The notes under the pieces are model-generated. The model was not told where the DNA came from. It saw only the letters and a list, made by a program, of their open reading frames with translations, and searched no databases. 64,000 nucleotides of DNA. Origin: Christiangramia oceanisediminis. Its GTDB lineage: Bacteria; Bacteroidota; Bacteroidia; Flavobacteriales; Flavobacteriaceae. The stretch is taken from positions 930,001 to 994,000 of the forward strand of contig NZ_JANCNS010000002.1 in NCBI RefSeq assembly GCF_022570735.2. The letters are read 5' to 3'. Position 1 is the first letter of the stretch; each line of letters begins with the position of its first letter. This document shows positions 44,874 through 54,749 of this stretch, piece after piece. A program made the translations under genes and the position numbers.

Positions 44874-47800
44874 TTGTTTGCCCTTTTAAGTTGGTATTCT
44901 TTTTTCCAGCTATATAATACTGGTAAGAGGAAATAAGATGTGACATCGATTATCATTCCGCCAAAAATTGGAATGGCCATCGGTATCATTATATCGCTTC
45001 CTTTTCCTGTCGATGTGAGTACTGGCAACAATGCCAAAACTGTGGTCACGGTGGTCATCAAACACGGGCGTATACGTTTTCCTGCCGCTTCCAATGTGGC
45101 GAGACGTATGCCTTTTTTGCTGTCTGGCTCATTGCTTTTGAAAGATTGATCTAAATAGGTTGCCATAACAACACCATCATCAGTTGCAATACCGAAAAGG
45201 GCTATAAAACCGACCCAAACGGCCACACTTAAATTTATGGTTTTCATATTGAACAAATCGCGTAGGTTTTCACCAAAAAAACTGAAATTGAAGAACCAAT
45301 CTTGACCGTATAGCCAAATCATTATAAAACCACCACCAAAAGCTACGGTAATACCTGTAAAGACCATCAATGATGTGGAAACCGAACGGAACTGGAAATA
45401 CAGAATCAAGAAAATTATTAGCAATGCCAAAGGCACAACTACAGAAAGGGTTCTTTCAGCCCTAATTTGATTTTCGTACGTTCCTGTAAATCGGTAACTG
45501 ATACCTTGTGGTACGACCAGATCGCCATTATCGATTTTTTGCTGAATGAGCGCTTGTGCATTTTCCACAACATCTACTTCAGCAAAGCCATCAAGCTTGT
45601 CAAACAGCACGTAGCCAATCAAGAAAGTGTCTTCACTTTTAATGACCTGCGGGCCTTGCTCATAGCGTATATCTACCAATTCGCCCAAAGGAACCGGACT
45701 ACCATTTTCAACAGGAACATAAATACTTTTTAAATCCTCTGGATTTGCACGTAATTCTCGCGGATAACGAACTCTAACACCATAGCGCTCACGTCCTTCT
45801 ACTGTTTGGGTAAGCGGCATACCGCCTACGGCCACCTGTAAGATTTCCTGCACATCCATAATGGATACACCGTAACGTGCCAATTGTTCTCGCTTGATAT
45901 CAATTAGCATATAAGGTTTACCCACAATACGGTCTGCAAAAACGGCTTGTTCTTTGATACCTTCGGCTTGTTTTAGGATGTCTTCCAGTTGCAGACCAAA
46001 GTTTTCTATGGTTTTCAAATCAGGTCCTTTTACCTTAATTCCCATTGGTGCCCGCATACCCGTTTGTAACATCACCAGTCGAGTCTCAATGGGCTGTAAT
46101 TTGGGTGCGGAAGTCACGCCTGGTAACTTGGTCACCTTTACAATTTCATTCCATATATCATCAGGGCTACCTATCTCCGGTCGCCAGTTACGGTAGTATT
46201 CCCCATCGCTATCTTCAATCAAATCGTCGCGAGTTGCACTTGTTTTTAGTTGTGATGCTTCATAATTTGCACCATTGTCAATTTCATTATTGGGGTTTAT
46301 AATGAACTTGTCATATTTAAGAACAAATAAACCATCATCGTTCACACGGTAGCGTTGTCTTTCGCCATTCTGATTTCGCATATATTCAGACTTGTATTGA
46401 ATGACATTTTCATACATCGAGAGTGGCGCTGGGTCAAGAGCAGATTCCGTTCTACCCGCTTTCCCAACCACGGTTTCTATTTCAGGGATGCTTGCCACAG
46501 CCATATCCAGTTGTTGTAGAACACGCTTATTTTCTTCAACTCCAGCATGTGGTAAGGATGTAGGCATTAATAAGAATGAACCTTCATTAAGTGCGGGCAT
46601 AAATTCTTTTCCTGTATTGCCCATTATGATAGCTCCTAAAATCATCACTGTTGTTGGGATGATTAAAAACAGGTATCGATTTTGAAGTGCCCAGCGTAAA
46701 ATGCTGTCATAGTATCTGCGGAACAATGAGAACATACCCAACAACCCAAAGCAGATTATTGCCACAAAAACCAAGTTCATAAAAATACTGCGATCGAAAC
46801 CAAGCGGTCGCCAGTATTCAGCCAGTAGGAATACAATAGCTGCCACTGAAATGATAATATTAATGAGATTTTGGGTGAGGTCGAAATGAAATCCAGAAAG
46901 GGAAACGCTTTGTTTTTTTTCTTTAGCTCTTATGAAATATATACCATTGATTCCGAAAGCTATGAGAATAAGTCCAAGCCAATTCCCAAAGAAGATTGAA
47001 ACGATTCCCAAAATAATTAATAGGCCATTAATCGCATATTTTGTGTGCTCCCGTAAAGAGGTTTTTCTAAACAAGAATGCTGCAAAGGGTGGAATCAAAA
47101 ACAAAGCGATGACAAGTGATGCAGCTAGTGCCATTGTTTTTGTAAAGGCGAGTGGCCGAAATAATTTCCCCTCAGCGCCTATCATAGTGAATACCGGCAG
47201 GAAACTGATTATGGTTGTCAGTACTGCGGTCAAGATAGCCCCAGAAACTTCCGAGGTGGCGTTATAAATAATTTCGTTCGTACTGTATTCTATCCCGTTT
47301 TCGCGAAAGCGTAATTTTTCATCTTCCAAATGCCGAATCATATTTTCAGCAAGTATGACGCCCACGTCTACCATCGTACCGATAGCAATGGCAATTCCTG
47401 ACAAGGCAACAATGTTGGCATCTACATTAAAAATCTTCATTGTTATGAAAACCATTAAAACGGCAACAGGCAATAGGCCAGAGATTAGAATGGATGCACG
47501 CAGGTTGAACACCATTACGATGATGACCAAAATGGTAATTAAGATTTCAAGCGTGAGAGCTTCATTGAGCGTGTGAAGTGTTTCCTGAATAAGTTGTGTA
47601 CGGTCGTAAAAGGGAACGATAGTCACTTGTGAAGTACGACCATCTGCCAAGGTTTTTGTAGGTAATCCGGATGATAATTCGGCAATTTGATCTTTTACAT
47701 TATTGATGACTTCCAATGGGTTAGCACCGTAACGAGCTACCACTACCCCGCCTACCACTTCGGCTCCTTCTTTATCTAGAATACCACGTCGAGTTTGTGG

Positions 47801-48655
47801 TCCTAGATGAACCTTCGCAATGTCTTTAATTCGAATTGAAGTAAAGTCTTCTGAGGTGACAACTGCATTTTCAATATCTGCTATGGACTTTACGTATCCC
47901 AAACCACGAACCAAGTACTCAGCTTGATTGATTTCCAAAGTCTGAGCACCAATGTCCTGGTTACTTTCTTTGACCGCCATTACAATATCGGTCAAACCGA
48001 TGTTGTACTGTCGCATTTTTTCAGGGTCAACATCCACTTGGTATTCCTGGACATAACCACCAATTGAGGCCACTTCGGAAACACCGCTTGCAGAAGACAA
48101 GCCGTATTTCACATAATAATCCTGTATGCTGCGTAATTCTTGTAAATCCCAACCACCAGTTACGTTGCCATCTTTATCACGACCTTCCAGAGTGTACCAA
48201 AATATCTGACCTAATCCCGTCGCGTCTGGACCCAATGCAGGGTTTACACCATCGGGCAATAAATTAGCAGGAAGTGAATTAAGCTTTTCCAGAATACGGC
48301 TGCGCGACCAATAAAATTCTACATCTTCTTCGAAAATGATATAAATACTTGAAAAACCGAACATTGAAGAGCTTCGGATTGTCTTGACCCCAGGGATTCC
48401 CAATAATGAAGTTGTAAGTGGATAGGTAATCTGGTCTTCGATGTCCTGCGGTGAACGTCCTTGCCATTTGGTGAATACGATTTGCTGGTTTTCGCCAATA
48501 TCTGGTATGGCATCCACTGCTACAGGATCAGTCGGTAAAATACCTGTTTCCCAATTGAAGGGTGCAGTAACAACTCCCCAACCTACAAACAGGGTTAGTA
48601 TGAGTACCGCAACAAGTTTATTCTCTATAAGAAATTTAATGCTTTTATTTAGCAT
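44870..48655 (-). CDS. cusA: CusA/CzcA-family RND efflux pump
   Basis: 1261 aa, longer than the usual 1040-1050. It starts MLNKSIKFLIENKLVAVLIL and has the two large periplasmic loops and about 12 helices of RND pumps, including GIAIAIGTMVDVGVILAENM with the proton-relay acidic residues and FIALFGIATDDGVVMATYL. The extra length comes from an insertion between the helices around 46700-47100 (two additional hydrophobic segments) and an inserted periplasmic segment (EYMRNQNGERQRYRVNDDG). With CusC and CusB in the same island, copper/silver is the likely substrate. The 47296-47311 palindrome is within it. Confidence 0.93.
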   Translation of the reverse strand: MLNKSIKFLIENKLVAVLILTLFVGWGVVTAPFNWETGILPTDPVAVDAIPDIGENQQIVFTKWQGRSPQDIEDQITYPLTTSLLGIPGVKTIRSSSMFGFSSIYIIFEEDVEFYWSRSRILEKLNSLPANLLPDGVNPALGPDATGLGQIFWYTLEGRDKDGNVTGGWDLQELRSIQDYYVKYGLSSASGVSEVASIGGYVQEYQVDVDPEKMRQYNIGLTDIVMAVKESNQDIGAQTLEINQAEYLVRGLGYVKSIADIENAVVTSEDFTSIRIKDIAKVHLGPQTRRGILDKEGAEVVGGVVVARYGANPLEVINNVKDQIAELSSGLPTKTLADGRTSQVTIVPFYDRTQLIQETLHTLNEALTLEILITILVIIVMVFNLRASILISGLLPVAVLMVFITMKIFNVDANIVALSGIAIAIGTMVDVGVILAENMIRHLEDEKLRFRENGIEYSTNEIIYNATSEVSGAILTAVLTTIISFLPVFTMIGAEGKLFRPLAFTKTMALAASLVIALFLIPPFAAFLFRKTSLREHTKYAINGLLIILGIVSIFFGNWLGLILIAFGINGIYFIRAKEKKQSVSLSGFHFDLTQNLINIIISVAAIVFLLAEYWRPLGFDRSIFMNLVFVAIICFGLLGMFSLFRRYYDSILRWALQNRYLFLIIPTTVMILGAIIMGNTGKEFMPALNEGSFLLMPTSLPHAGVEENKRVLQQLDMAVASIPEIETVVGKAGRTESALDPAPLSMYENVIQYKSEYMRNQNGERQRYRVNDDGLFVLKYDKFIINPNNEIDNGANYEASQLKTSATRDDLIEDSDGEYYRNWRPEIGSPDDIWNEIVKVTKLPGVTSAPKLQPIETRLVMLQTGMRAPMGIKVKGPDLKTIENFGLQLEDILKQAEGIKEQAVFADRIVGKPYMLIDIKREQLARYGVSIMDVQEILQVAVGGMPLTQTVEGRERYGVRVRYPRELRANPEDLKSIYVPVENGSPVPLGELVDIRYEQGPQVIKSEDTFLIGYVLFDKLDGFAEVDVVENAQALIQQKIDNGDLVVPQGISYRFTGTYENQIRAERTLSVVVPLALLIIFLILYFQFRSVSTSLMVFTGITVAFGGGFIMIWLYGQDWFFNFSFFGENLRDLFNMKTINLSVAVWVGFIALFGIATDDGVVMATYLDQSFKSNEPDSKKGIRLATLEAAGKRIRPCLMTTVTTVLALLPVLTSTGKGSDIMIPMAIPIFGGMIIDVTSYFLLPVLYSWKKEYQLKRANK
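47296..47311. repeat. Iterated palindrome, copy 5
   Basis: CGTTTTCGCGAAAGCG, one base from the 16-bp palindrome, in the CusA-like gene, encoding LRFREN. Confidence 0.65.
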
Positions 48656-48666
48656 ACATATTGGTA

Positions 48667-48780
48667 ATTAGACAGTTACACATGAATATTGGGTTATTTT
48701 CAAATGATTGGAAATAACAAAATCTACCCTAACGATGGATCGTAGAGCTTTAATCCCGGATAAAACCGGAACTGTCTAAT
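48667..48780. repeat. Multi-branched inverted-repeat element upstream of cusA
   Basis: Perfect 11-bp arms, ATTAGACAGTT (48667-48677) and AACTGTCTAAT (48770-48780), close a region with three inner hairpins: GTTATTT/AAATAAC, TCTAC/GTAGA and CCGG/CCGG around ATAAAA. It fills almost the whole intergenic region, ending 12 bases before the cusA start codon. It could be a structured leader RNA controlling cusA, an attenuator, or a small non-autonomous mobile palindrome. Confidence 0.6.
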
Positions 48781-48783
48781 AAA

Positions 48784-49203
48784 TCAAATTATGAATGTCT
48801 GGTACAATACCTGCAAATCCTGCCTGATAAATGGAGGCGAGTGATCTGAGAAAGGAATCACTTTTGATTGAGACCCTTCAAAAATAATTATGTAAGAATA
48901 AGTAAAAGATGCAACAAAGATTTGTTGTTCAAAAGTTAGTTGTGTAAAATCTTGTTTTAAATCGTCTTGGCCTTCAATGATAAGTTGCTGATCTGAACAA
49001 CAAGACTTTTCTGAAATCGTTGGGTTTGAACAACTGTTAGTAGTTTTTGCTTTCTCCATTCCGCAGGTTTCCGCTTTCTGAACAAATGAAAAATCTACCA
49101 ATGAATCTCCACAATAGTGCATATCAATAGTAAATGACATCGTAGTCATAAGAACTACGGCTGCCATAAAAACTGTCATTGATTTGTGAATCAATTGCTT
49201 CAT
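48784..49203 (-). CDS. HYC_CC_PP family small exported protein
   Basis: 139 aa with an N-terminal signal helix. It has the family pattern in order: H-Y-C (MHYCGD near residue 30), single cysteines, C-C (KSCCSDQ), and D-H-S-P-P near the C-terminus. I recall this group as the HYC_CC_PP family, found beside copper efflux genes in Bacteroidota; the conserved Cys and His suggest metal binding. Upstream gene of the CusABC transcript, separated from cusA by the structured element. Confidence 0.85.
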   Translation of the reverse strand: MKQLIHKSMTVFMAAVVLMTTMSFTIDMHYCGDSLVDFSFVQKAETCGMEKAKTTNSCSNPTISEKSCCSDQQLIIEGQDDLKQDFTQLTFEQQIFVASFTYSYIIIFEGSQSKVIPFSDHSPPFIRQDLQVLYQTFII

Positions 49204-49377
49204 TTAATGCAAAATTACAAAAAATTAACAATTCTTATTAAGATTAACATTTATTTATCTTGCTAATAGTAGCTCTGAAAAAGCTATTTTTCTTTATTAG
49301 AAGCTATAAATGCTATGGAAATAAGGCATGAAAAATGTTCTTTATATTCATTTGATTCCGTATAGTATCATTATGAA

Positions 49378-49555
49378 TTATTTATCAGACCCGAATTCTG
49401 AGGCTTCTACCAGAGCAACCAAATTCGCTTTGTCAATATTTAAAAAACTATTATAACGTTTAAATTCCGATTTAATAACTTCAGGATAATTATAAATCTC
49501 TATATCAATTGTATTACTAAAGGAATTCTTTCCATTTTTAAGTACAGGTGAATTT
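49378..49555 (-). pseudogene. Remnant of an unidentified gene
   Basis: A 58-residue frame without a start codon ends at a TAA at 49378-49380 and has protein-like composition: TIDIEIYNYPEVIKSEFKRY and NIDKANLVALVEASEFGSDK. Just upstream the frame is lost, and another frame (RQFKLKVKFTCT) continues. The family is not recognised. Confidence 0.5.
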
Positions 49556-49829
49556 TACTTTCAACTTAAATTGTCTGTATTAATAAAGGAGTGAAATTTG
49601 CAGTATTTGCTACATTTAACCCTAAACACTTGCCACTAATAAGAAGCTTCCTTTTCATTTCCACCACTATTACCAAATTGAAACAACGCTCCCTCTCCTT
49701 CAAAAAAAATTTTTTTATTAAAATTTCAGGGATCTCAAATAGGGTTTTCTGAAAGGAAATTAAAATTACAAGATCTTAGCTTTTAAACGATTTAAGTGTC
49801 CACCTTGCCAACCAACAGACAAATGGTCA

Positions 49830-49982
49830 AAAGGTTCTTTATGCCTGGTAAATTAGAATAGATTTCCCTTTGTTCTTTGTTGAACAAAGGGAAAGCATTC
49901 AGGCGACTAAAGTGAGTAAAGATATTCGAGAAAATTGACTTTAAGACTTGAAATTGGGCATAGAATTGGCAAAAGAACCTTT
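49830..49982. repeat. Nested inverted repeats
   Basis: Outer arms AAAGGTTCTTTATGCC (49830-49845) and GGCAAAAGAACCTTT (49968-49982) are near-perfect reverse complements. Inside is a perfect 13-bp hairpin, TTTCCCTTTGTTC (49863-49875) with GAACAAAGGGAAA (49882-49894). This may be a small mobile palindromic element or a structured RNA. Confidence 0.6.
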
Positions 49983-50702
49983 CCCTTTTCCTTACCTTAA
50001 TACAAATCCAACTACAATATTATGAAGATGAAAGCCGGCCATAAAGGGAGTAATTAAGCCAGAACGCCAATCTTTTTTTTTATAATGATGAAACTAGCTA
50101 TATAGAATATTTACAAAATATTTAAAGAGCCGTAGAATTAAGAATCCCCTGGCTGGACATATTACAGAAGTACAATAAATTTTAGACTCCAATACTTAAC
50201 GAGAAAATAATATGATAATAACGTTCCAAAGCATTCTAATCTATATACTATAGTTGTTCTTGCAGCCTATAACCAAAAATCTGCGTTAATATGGTCTAAT
50301 ACGGAATCTACCAAAATACCTTCTTAAGAACTTAGTTTAGTAACACAACATATAAGTACTGCTGAAATTGTATTGGAATCCCTCAAAAAAACTAATGAGA
50401 TACGAAATTTCGTTGAATGTGAGTACCGAATTATAGCCTAACTTTTTTTGGCTTTGTCTCCCTTCCTATCGATAGAAAAGTAAAAGAAATAAATCTTCAG
50501 AGGCGATGAAGATACTAAACAACCCTCCTAGTCATCCTGGATATCCCGGCTATATCTAAATGTAACAGGTTTTTGTGAAAGCATCCCAAAATATGATTAT
50601 TTAAGAAAGCACTAGAATGTCATTAGGCTTCAAGTGAAAATAATGTCCAATACTAAAAAAGCTACAGCAAACCCAAGCAGACTACGCTCTATTTCTGTTT
50701 TT

Positions 50703-51335
50703 TTACCCCACATTATAGTCTATATCTTTAGCTTTAGAATAAGCTTCCCAGCCTTCCTTTGCTGCATAGGGCACAATTAATAAAGCCGCTATAGGGTCAG
50801 CCCACCACAAGCCTAACCACTTCACAAGAAGTAATCCAGCAAGTACCACTACGGTTTGATATAGGCAAATAAAAGTGTCTTTTGCATCCGCCAACAATGC
50901 TGGACTATCGAGTTTATTCCCATATTTCCTTTTGAAATAAATTAAAATAGGGTTAGCTACCAATGAAACCAGTAAAATGATTAAACCTAAAGTACTCCAA
51001 CTTGCCGTTTCCCGATTAATAAGCTTTGTGATTGAATCATAGGAAATAAACAGGCAAACCAACGCAAAGGATGCTGCAATAACATACAATGTGATTTTTT
51101 TACGACGCTTCACCTTTTCCTCATTTATGCCCTTAATTTCACCGTGCAGGCGCCAGCCCAATGTGGTCGCGCTTATTACTTCAATAGTACTGTCTAGTGC
51201 CCAGCCAATGAGTGCCGAACTGTTTGCCATGATTCCTGCAATTAGCGAAATAACCACTTCAGTCACATCATAGATCACATTCCAAATTTGAAGTGTCCTC
51301 GCTTCTTTAAGATCCTTTTTTCTTGATTTTTCCAT
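50703..51335 (-). CDS. CDF-family cation transporter, short form
   Basis: ATG 51335 (MEKSRKKDLKEARTL) gives 210 aa; the longer frame uses a TTG start. Six hydrophobic helices are present, with VIYDVTEVVISLIAGIMANS and DSPALLADAKDTFICLYQTV, the helix pairs that carry the metal-binding D/H positions in CDF proteins. The C-terminal cytoplasmic domain is missing, as in short members. It lies 87 bases downstream of another CDF gene. It probably exports Zn2+, Co2+ or Fe2+. Confidence 0.85.
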   Translation of the reverse strand: MEKSRKKDLKEARTLQIWNVIYDVTEVVISLIAGIMANSSALIGWALDSTIEVISATTLGWRLHGEIKGINEEKVKRRKKITLYVIAASFALVCLFISYDSITKLINRETASWSTLGLIILLVSLVANPILIYFKRKYGNKLDSPALLADAKDTFICLYQTVVVLAGLLLVKWLGLWWADPIAALLIVPYAAKEGWEAYSKAKDIDYNVG

Positions 51336-51422
51336 ATTCAATTTTATGTTCTCATCGTGTTTTAATTCCGAGCCTTCGAATGTCCTATCCAATTCTATGT
51401 AATGTCGAATATTTCATTTACA

Positions 51423-52214
51423 CTATTTCGACAATTTTAAAATTCTAATAGCCCCACGCATCACAAACGCAAACACAACACCGCCTATGACCAAATCGGG
51501 CCATTTACTGTCCAAAAAATAAACCAGCACCCCAGCCAGAATTACTCCGCCGTTTACAATAATATCGTTTGACGTAAAGATGGCACTTGCCTTCATATGC
51601 GCTTCCTTACTTTTGGCTTTGTTTATCAACCATAGGGAAACTAGGTTGCCAATAAGGGCGAAAAAGGAAACGATGATAATCCATTGAAAAAGAGGGGTTT
51701 CACTACTACTAAGGAAACGTCTTAATACTTCGACGAAACCTAAAGTTGCCAATGCCATCTGAAAATAGCCACTGAATTTCGCCACTTTCTTTTTTCTGGA
51801 AATAGCGCTTCCCACAGCAAAAAGACTTAACGCGTACACGATGGAGTCGGCCAGCATATCCAGCGAGTCAGCGATAAGGCCCATAGACGCTGAAATCCAA
51901 CCCGTGGTCATTTCGATAACGAAAAAACCAAAATTGATGTATAAGATCCACCAGAGTATCTTCTTTTGTTTGGACTCATCTTCAGTAATAGGTGCTTCCG
52001 CTTTTTCTGTTCCCAAAAATTTTTGTCCAAGCTTTAATGCACCCAATTCCACGTTTATTTCTTGAGCTTTCCCCTGATGGTACACATCTAATTTCCTATT
52101 CGAAATGTCAAAGTCCAGATATTTGATTTGAGGATTTGACTCCAGTTTCATCCTTATCATCTGTTCTTCGGAAGGGCAATCCATTTGATGTATTATAAAG
52201 GTACTTTTATTCAT
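51423..52214 (-). CDS. CDF-family cation transporter with HMA-like N-terminus
   Basis: 263 aa. The first 65 residues (STFIIHQMDCPSEEQMIRMK) form a ferredoxin-like HMA-type unit with one cysteine (M-D-C-P-S-E-E) rather than C-x-x-C. The CDF membrane part follows: FFVIEMTTGWISASMGLIAD and SLDMLADSIVYALSLF, then AHMKASAIFTSNDIIVNGG. The conserved D-x-x-x-D and S/N-D positions for metal are visible. Its start overlaps the P1B ATPase stop by 4 bases. Zn2+/Co2+/Cd2+ efflux is likely. Confidence 0.9.
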   Translation of the reverse strand: MNKSTFIIHQMDCPSEEQMIRMKLESNPQIKYLDFDISNRKLDVYHQGKAQEINVELGALKLGQKFLGTEKAEAPITEDESKQKKILWWILYINFGFFVIEMTTGWISASMGLIADSLDMLADSIVYALSLFAVGSAISRKKKVAKFSGYFQMALATLGFVEVLRRFLSSSETPLFQWIIIVSFFALIGNLVSLWLINKAKSKEAHMKASAIFTSNDIIVNGGVILAGVLVYFLDSKWPDLVIGGVVFAFVMRGAIRILKLSK

Positions 52215-54745
52215 TTTTTATAAGCTAAAAGCCTTAAAGCATTAAAAACTACCAAGAGTGTAGAGCCTTCGTGAATAACTACCGCAATACCTATATTTGC
52301 AAATCCAAAAATGGTAGCTGGTATAAGTAAGGCTACAATACCCAGGCTTACCCAAAGATTCTGCTTGATAATGGACTTTGCTTTTCTACTCAATCCAATT
52401 GCAAATGGCAGGGTTTCGAGTTTATCGGCCATAAGTGCTATATCTGCCGTTTCCAGGGCAACATCACTCCCCGCTGCTCCCATTGCAATACCAACGGTAC
52501 TATTTGCCATAGCGGGAGCATCATTTACCCCATCACCTATCATCGCCACTTTGCTTTCCTTCTCTTTTAATTTTTTTATTGCATCTACTTTCTCTTCCGG
52601 TAACAGACTACCCCAGGCATCGGTTAATCCTATTTCTTCTGCCACAGCATCTGCAACTTTTTGATTATCCCCTGTTAGCATTATCATACGTTTAATGCCA
52701 ATTTCCTTTAATTGTTGCAGTGTAGATTTGGCAGCTTCACGTGGGGTATCCATCAATGCAATGATGCCGATATAGTCCTTGTTCTTTCTTATAAGCATCG
52801 TAGTGTTTCCTCCACTTTCGAGCCCTTTTACTTTAGTGGATATATCTTCTGACGGTTTTTCATCATCAAGGTCATCATATAGGTCAAGGTTACCAATATA
52901 GATTTTATCATTTCCCAGGGAGGCTTTGATACCTTTTCCCAGGACAGCTTCCAGATCGGAAGCATTTGGTATTTCGGTACCTTTCATTCGCTCTTTTCCA
53001 TCCCTTACCAAGGCTTTGGCCAAAGGATGGTCGCTCAGGTTTTCAACAGCAATGGCTATCTTTAAAAGTTCATTTTCTTCAATATCACCCAATGGTACTA
53101 CTTCGGTAAGTTTAGGCTTACCCTCTGTTAGAGTACCTGTCTTATCAAAGGCTAAAGCCGTTAATTCTCCAAGATCTTCCAATGGACGACCACCTTTAAT
53201 TAGCACTCCACCTTTTGCTGCCCTTGCCACACCACTTAAAACGGCACTTGGGGTTGAAATTGCCAGGGCACAGGGACTTGCAGCTACCAATACTGCCATC
53301 GCCCGGTAAAAACTAGCACTAAATGGTTCATCAATGACCAGAAAAGCAAAAAGCAGGATACCGACCAATATCAGTACTGATGGTACAAAGTATTTTTCAA
53401 ATTTATCAGTCAAAAGCTGAGTTGGAGATTTCTGGGTCTGTGCCTCATTGACGAGTTTGACCAGTCGGGACAGTGTTGAGTCTTTGGCTTCTTTTATTAC
53501 CTTTATTTCCAAGGTATTATTACCATTGATCGTTCCGGCGAATACCCGGTTTTCATCCTTGATTTCATCGTCTTCAGAATAGTCCCTGTTTTTATCTTCT
53601 ACGGGAATCTTATCAACGGGAACACTCTCACCGGTAATTGGGGCCTGATTTACGCTGCTTTTTCCGTTGACCACCACCCCGTCTGCAGATATTTTACTAT
53701 TGGGTTTAACCACGATGGTATCGCCAATACTCAATTCCTCAATTCCAACTTCTTCGGTTTTACCCTCTTTTTTGAGTAATGCCGTTTTGGGTGCGAGGTC
53801 TGCAAGCGCGGCAATAGATTTTCTAGCTTTATTCATTGCATAGTGCTCCAGGGCATGTCCCAGACTAAATAGAAATAATAATAAAGCTCCTTCTGCCCAT
53901 TCTCCCAGGATGGCAGCTCCAACAGCAGCTACCAACATTAAAAAATCAATTTCGAAACCTCCTTTTGCCACAGTTTCAATAGCTTCTTTCGCAGTAAAAT
54001 AACCCCCAAAGAAATAAGCCCCTATGTATAAAGATAAACTAACCCAATCAGGTATAGTCTCCACAAAAGAAAGCCCAAAACCAATTCCTAAAAGTACACC
54101 GCAAATAATTGCAAAGATAAGTTCAGTGTTTTTCCCAAAAACTCCTCCATGGGCATGGGAATGCTCTTCTCCGGCAGCGTGACTATCACCCTCTTTGTGA
54201 TCATGGTTCGCTGCGGAACTTTGTTTCACTTTATCTTCTTTTTTTGAGCTTCCGCGACTTTTTTGGGATGCTTCGGCGTAATCATTTTCGTTTGAGGAAC
54301 TTCGCTGGACCTTAAGATCTTCCTTCTCAATTTGGTTACTTATATCATCAAAATTTGTTTCTTTTTTATTGAACTCAAGCCTTATTAATCCTGAAGCAGA
54401 AACAGAAGCCTCCAATATCCCGCTAACTGCCAGAAGGTTTCTCTCTATGTTTCGAGCATGGCGGGTATGCCTCAGACCTTCTACTTCCAATAGCAAATGA
54501 CCGTATTTCTCTGTAATGGCAGCGCCGGTGAGTTCAGCCAAAGATTGTATGCGGCCTATCGAGATTATGTCCGGATCATAGTGAAAGCATAATTGTGGGA
54601 CTTCGTCTGGCTCTTTATCGTAAATATGAACTTTCTCCACCCCATTTTCTGCCTGTAACTCTTTAATAAGTCTATTTACACAAGAATCTTTCTCATTAGG
54701 TACCTGAGGTAATAGCACCGGAATTTTTATTTGTAGTTTTTTCAT
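52211..54745 (-). CDS. P1B-type heavy-metal ATPase with SPC motif
   Basis: 844 aa. The N-terminus has two HMA-like folds without C-x-x-C, then a charged and His-rich linker (NHDHKEGDSHAAGEEHSHAH, about residues 176-196). The pump has AASPCALAIS near residue 487, DKTGTLTEG near 531, SDHPLAKALV and GDGVNDAPAMA. SPC in place of CPC marks the P1B-4-like group, associated with Co2+, Fe2+ or broader divalent export, and the His-rich linker fits Zn/Co/Cd. It is distinct from the CPC copper ATPase at 31958-34480. Confidence 0.93.
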   Translation of the reverse strand: MKKLQIKIPVLLPQVPNEKDSCVNRLIKELQAENGVEKVHIYDKEPDEVPQLCFHYDPDIISIGRIQSLAELTGAAITEKYGHLLLEVEGLRHTRHARNIERNLLAVSGILEASVSASGLIRLEFNKKETNFDDISNQIEKEDLKVQRSSSNENDYAEASQKSRGSSKKEDKVKQSSAANHDHKEGDSHAAGEEHSHAHGGVFGKNTELIFAIICGVLLGIGFGLSFVETIPDWVSLSLYIGAYFFGGYFTAKEAIETVAKGGFEIDFLMLVAAVGAAILGEWAEGALLLFLFSLGHALEHYAMNKARKSIAALADLAPKTALLKKEGKTEEVGIEELSIGDTIVVKPNSKISADGVVVNGKSSVNQAPITGESVPVDKIPVEDKNRDYSEDDEIKDENRVFAGTINGNNTLEIKVIKEAKDSTLSRLVKLVNEAQTQKSPTQLLTDKFEKYFVPSVLILVGILLFAFLVIDEPFSASFYRAMAVLVAASPCALAISTPSAVLSGVARAAKGGVLIKGGRPLEDLGELTALAFDKTGTLTEGKPKLTEVVPLGDIEENELLKIAIAVENLSDHPLAKALVRDGKERMKGTEIPNASDLEAVLGKGIKASLGNDKIYIGNLDLYDDLDDEKPSEDISTKVKGLESGGNTTMLIRKNKDYIGIIALMDTPREAAKSTLQQLKEIGIKRMIMLTGDNQKVADAVAEEIGLTDAWGSLLPEEKVDAIKKLKEKESKVAMIGDGVNDAPAMANSTVGIAMGAAGSDVALETADIALMADKLETLPFAIGLSRKAKSIIKQNLWVSLGIVALLIPATIFGFANIGIAVVIHEGSTLLVVFNALRLLAYKK

Positions 54746-54749
54746 AACG

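Larger units (their letters stand above)
49204..50702. other. 1.5-kb apparently decayed spacer between the two metal islands
   Basis: No intact gene found on either strand. It holds a coding-like remnant (49378-49555), nested inverted repeats (49830-49982), and further short coding-like stretches, for example plus-strand LVTQHISTAEIVLESLKKTN near 50345-50405, all interrupted by stops. The promoter of the HYC_CC_PP gene should be at its left end. The degraded content fits a junction where two modules were joined. Confidence 0.6.

Noticed and set aside
16936-51434. Shared TTACACTATTTCGACAAT-like sequence near 16936 and 51418
   Set aside because: A 17-18-base match, one copy at a gene end, is close to chance in AT-rich sequence of this size.
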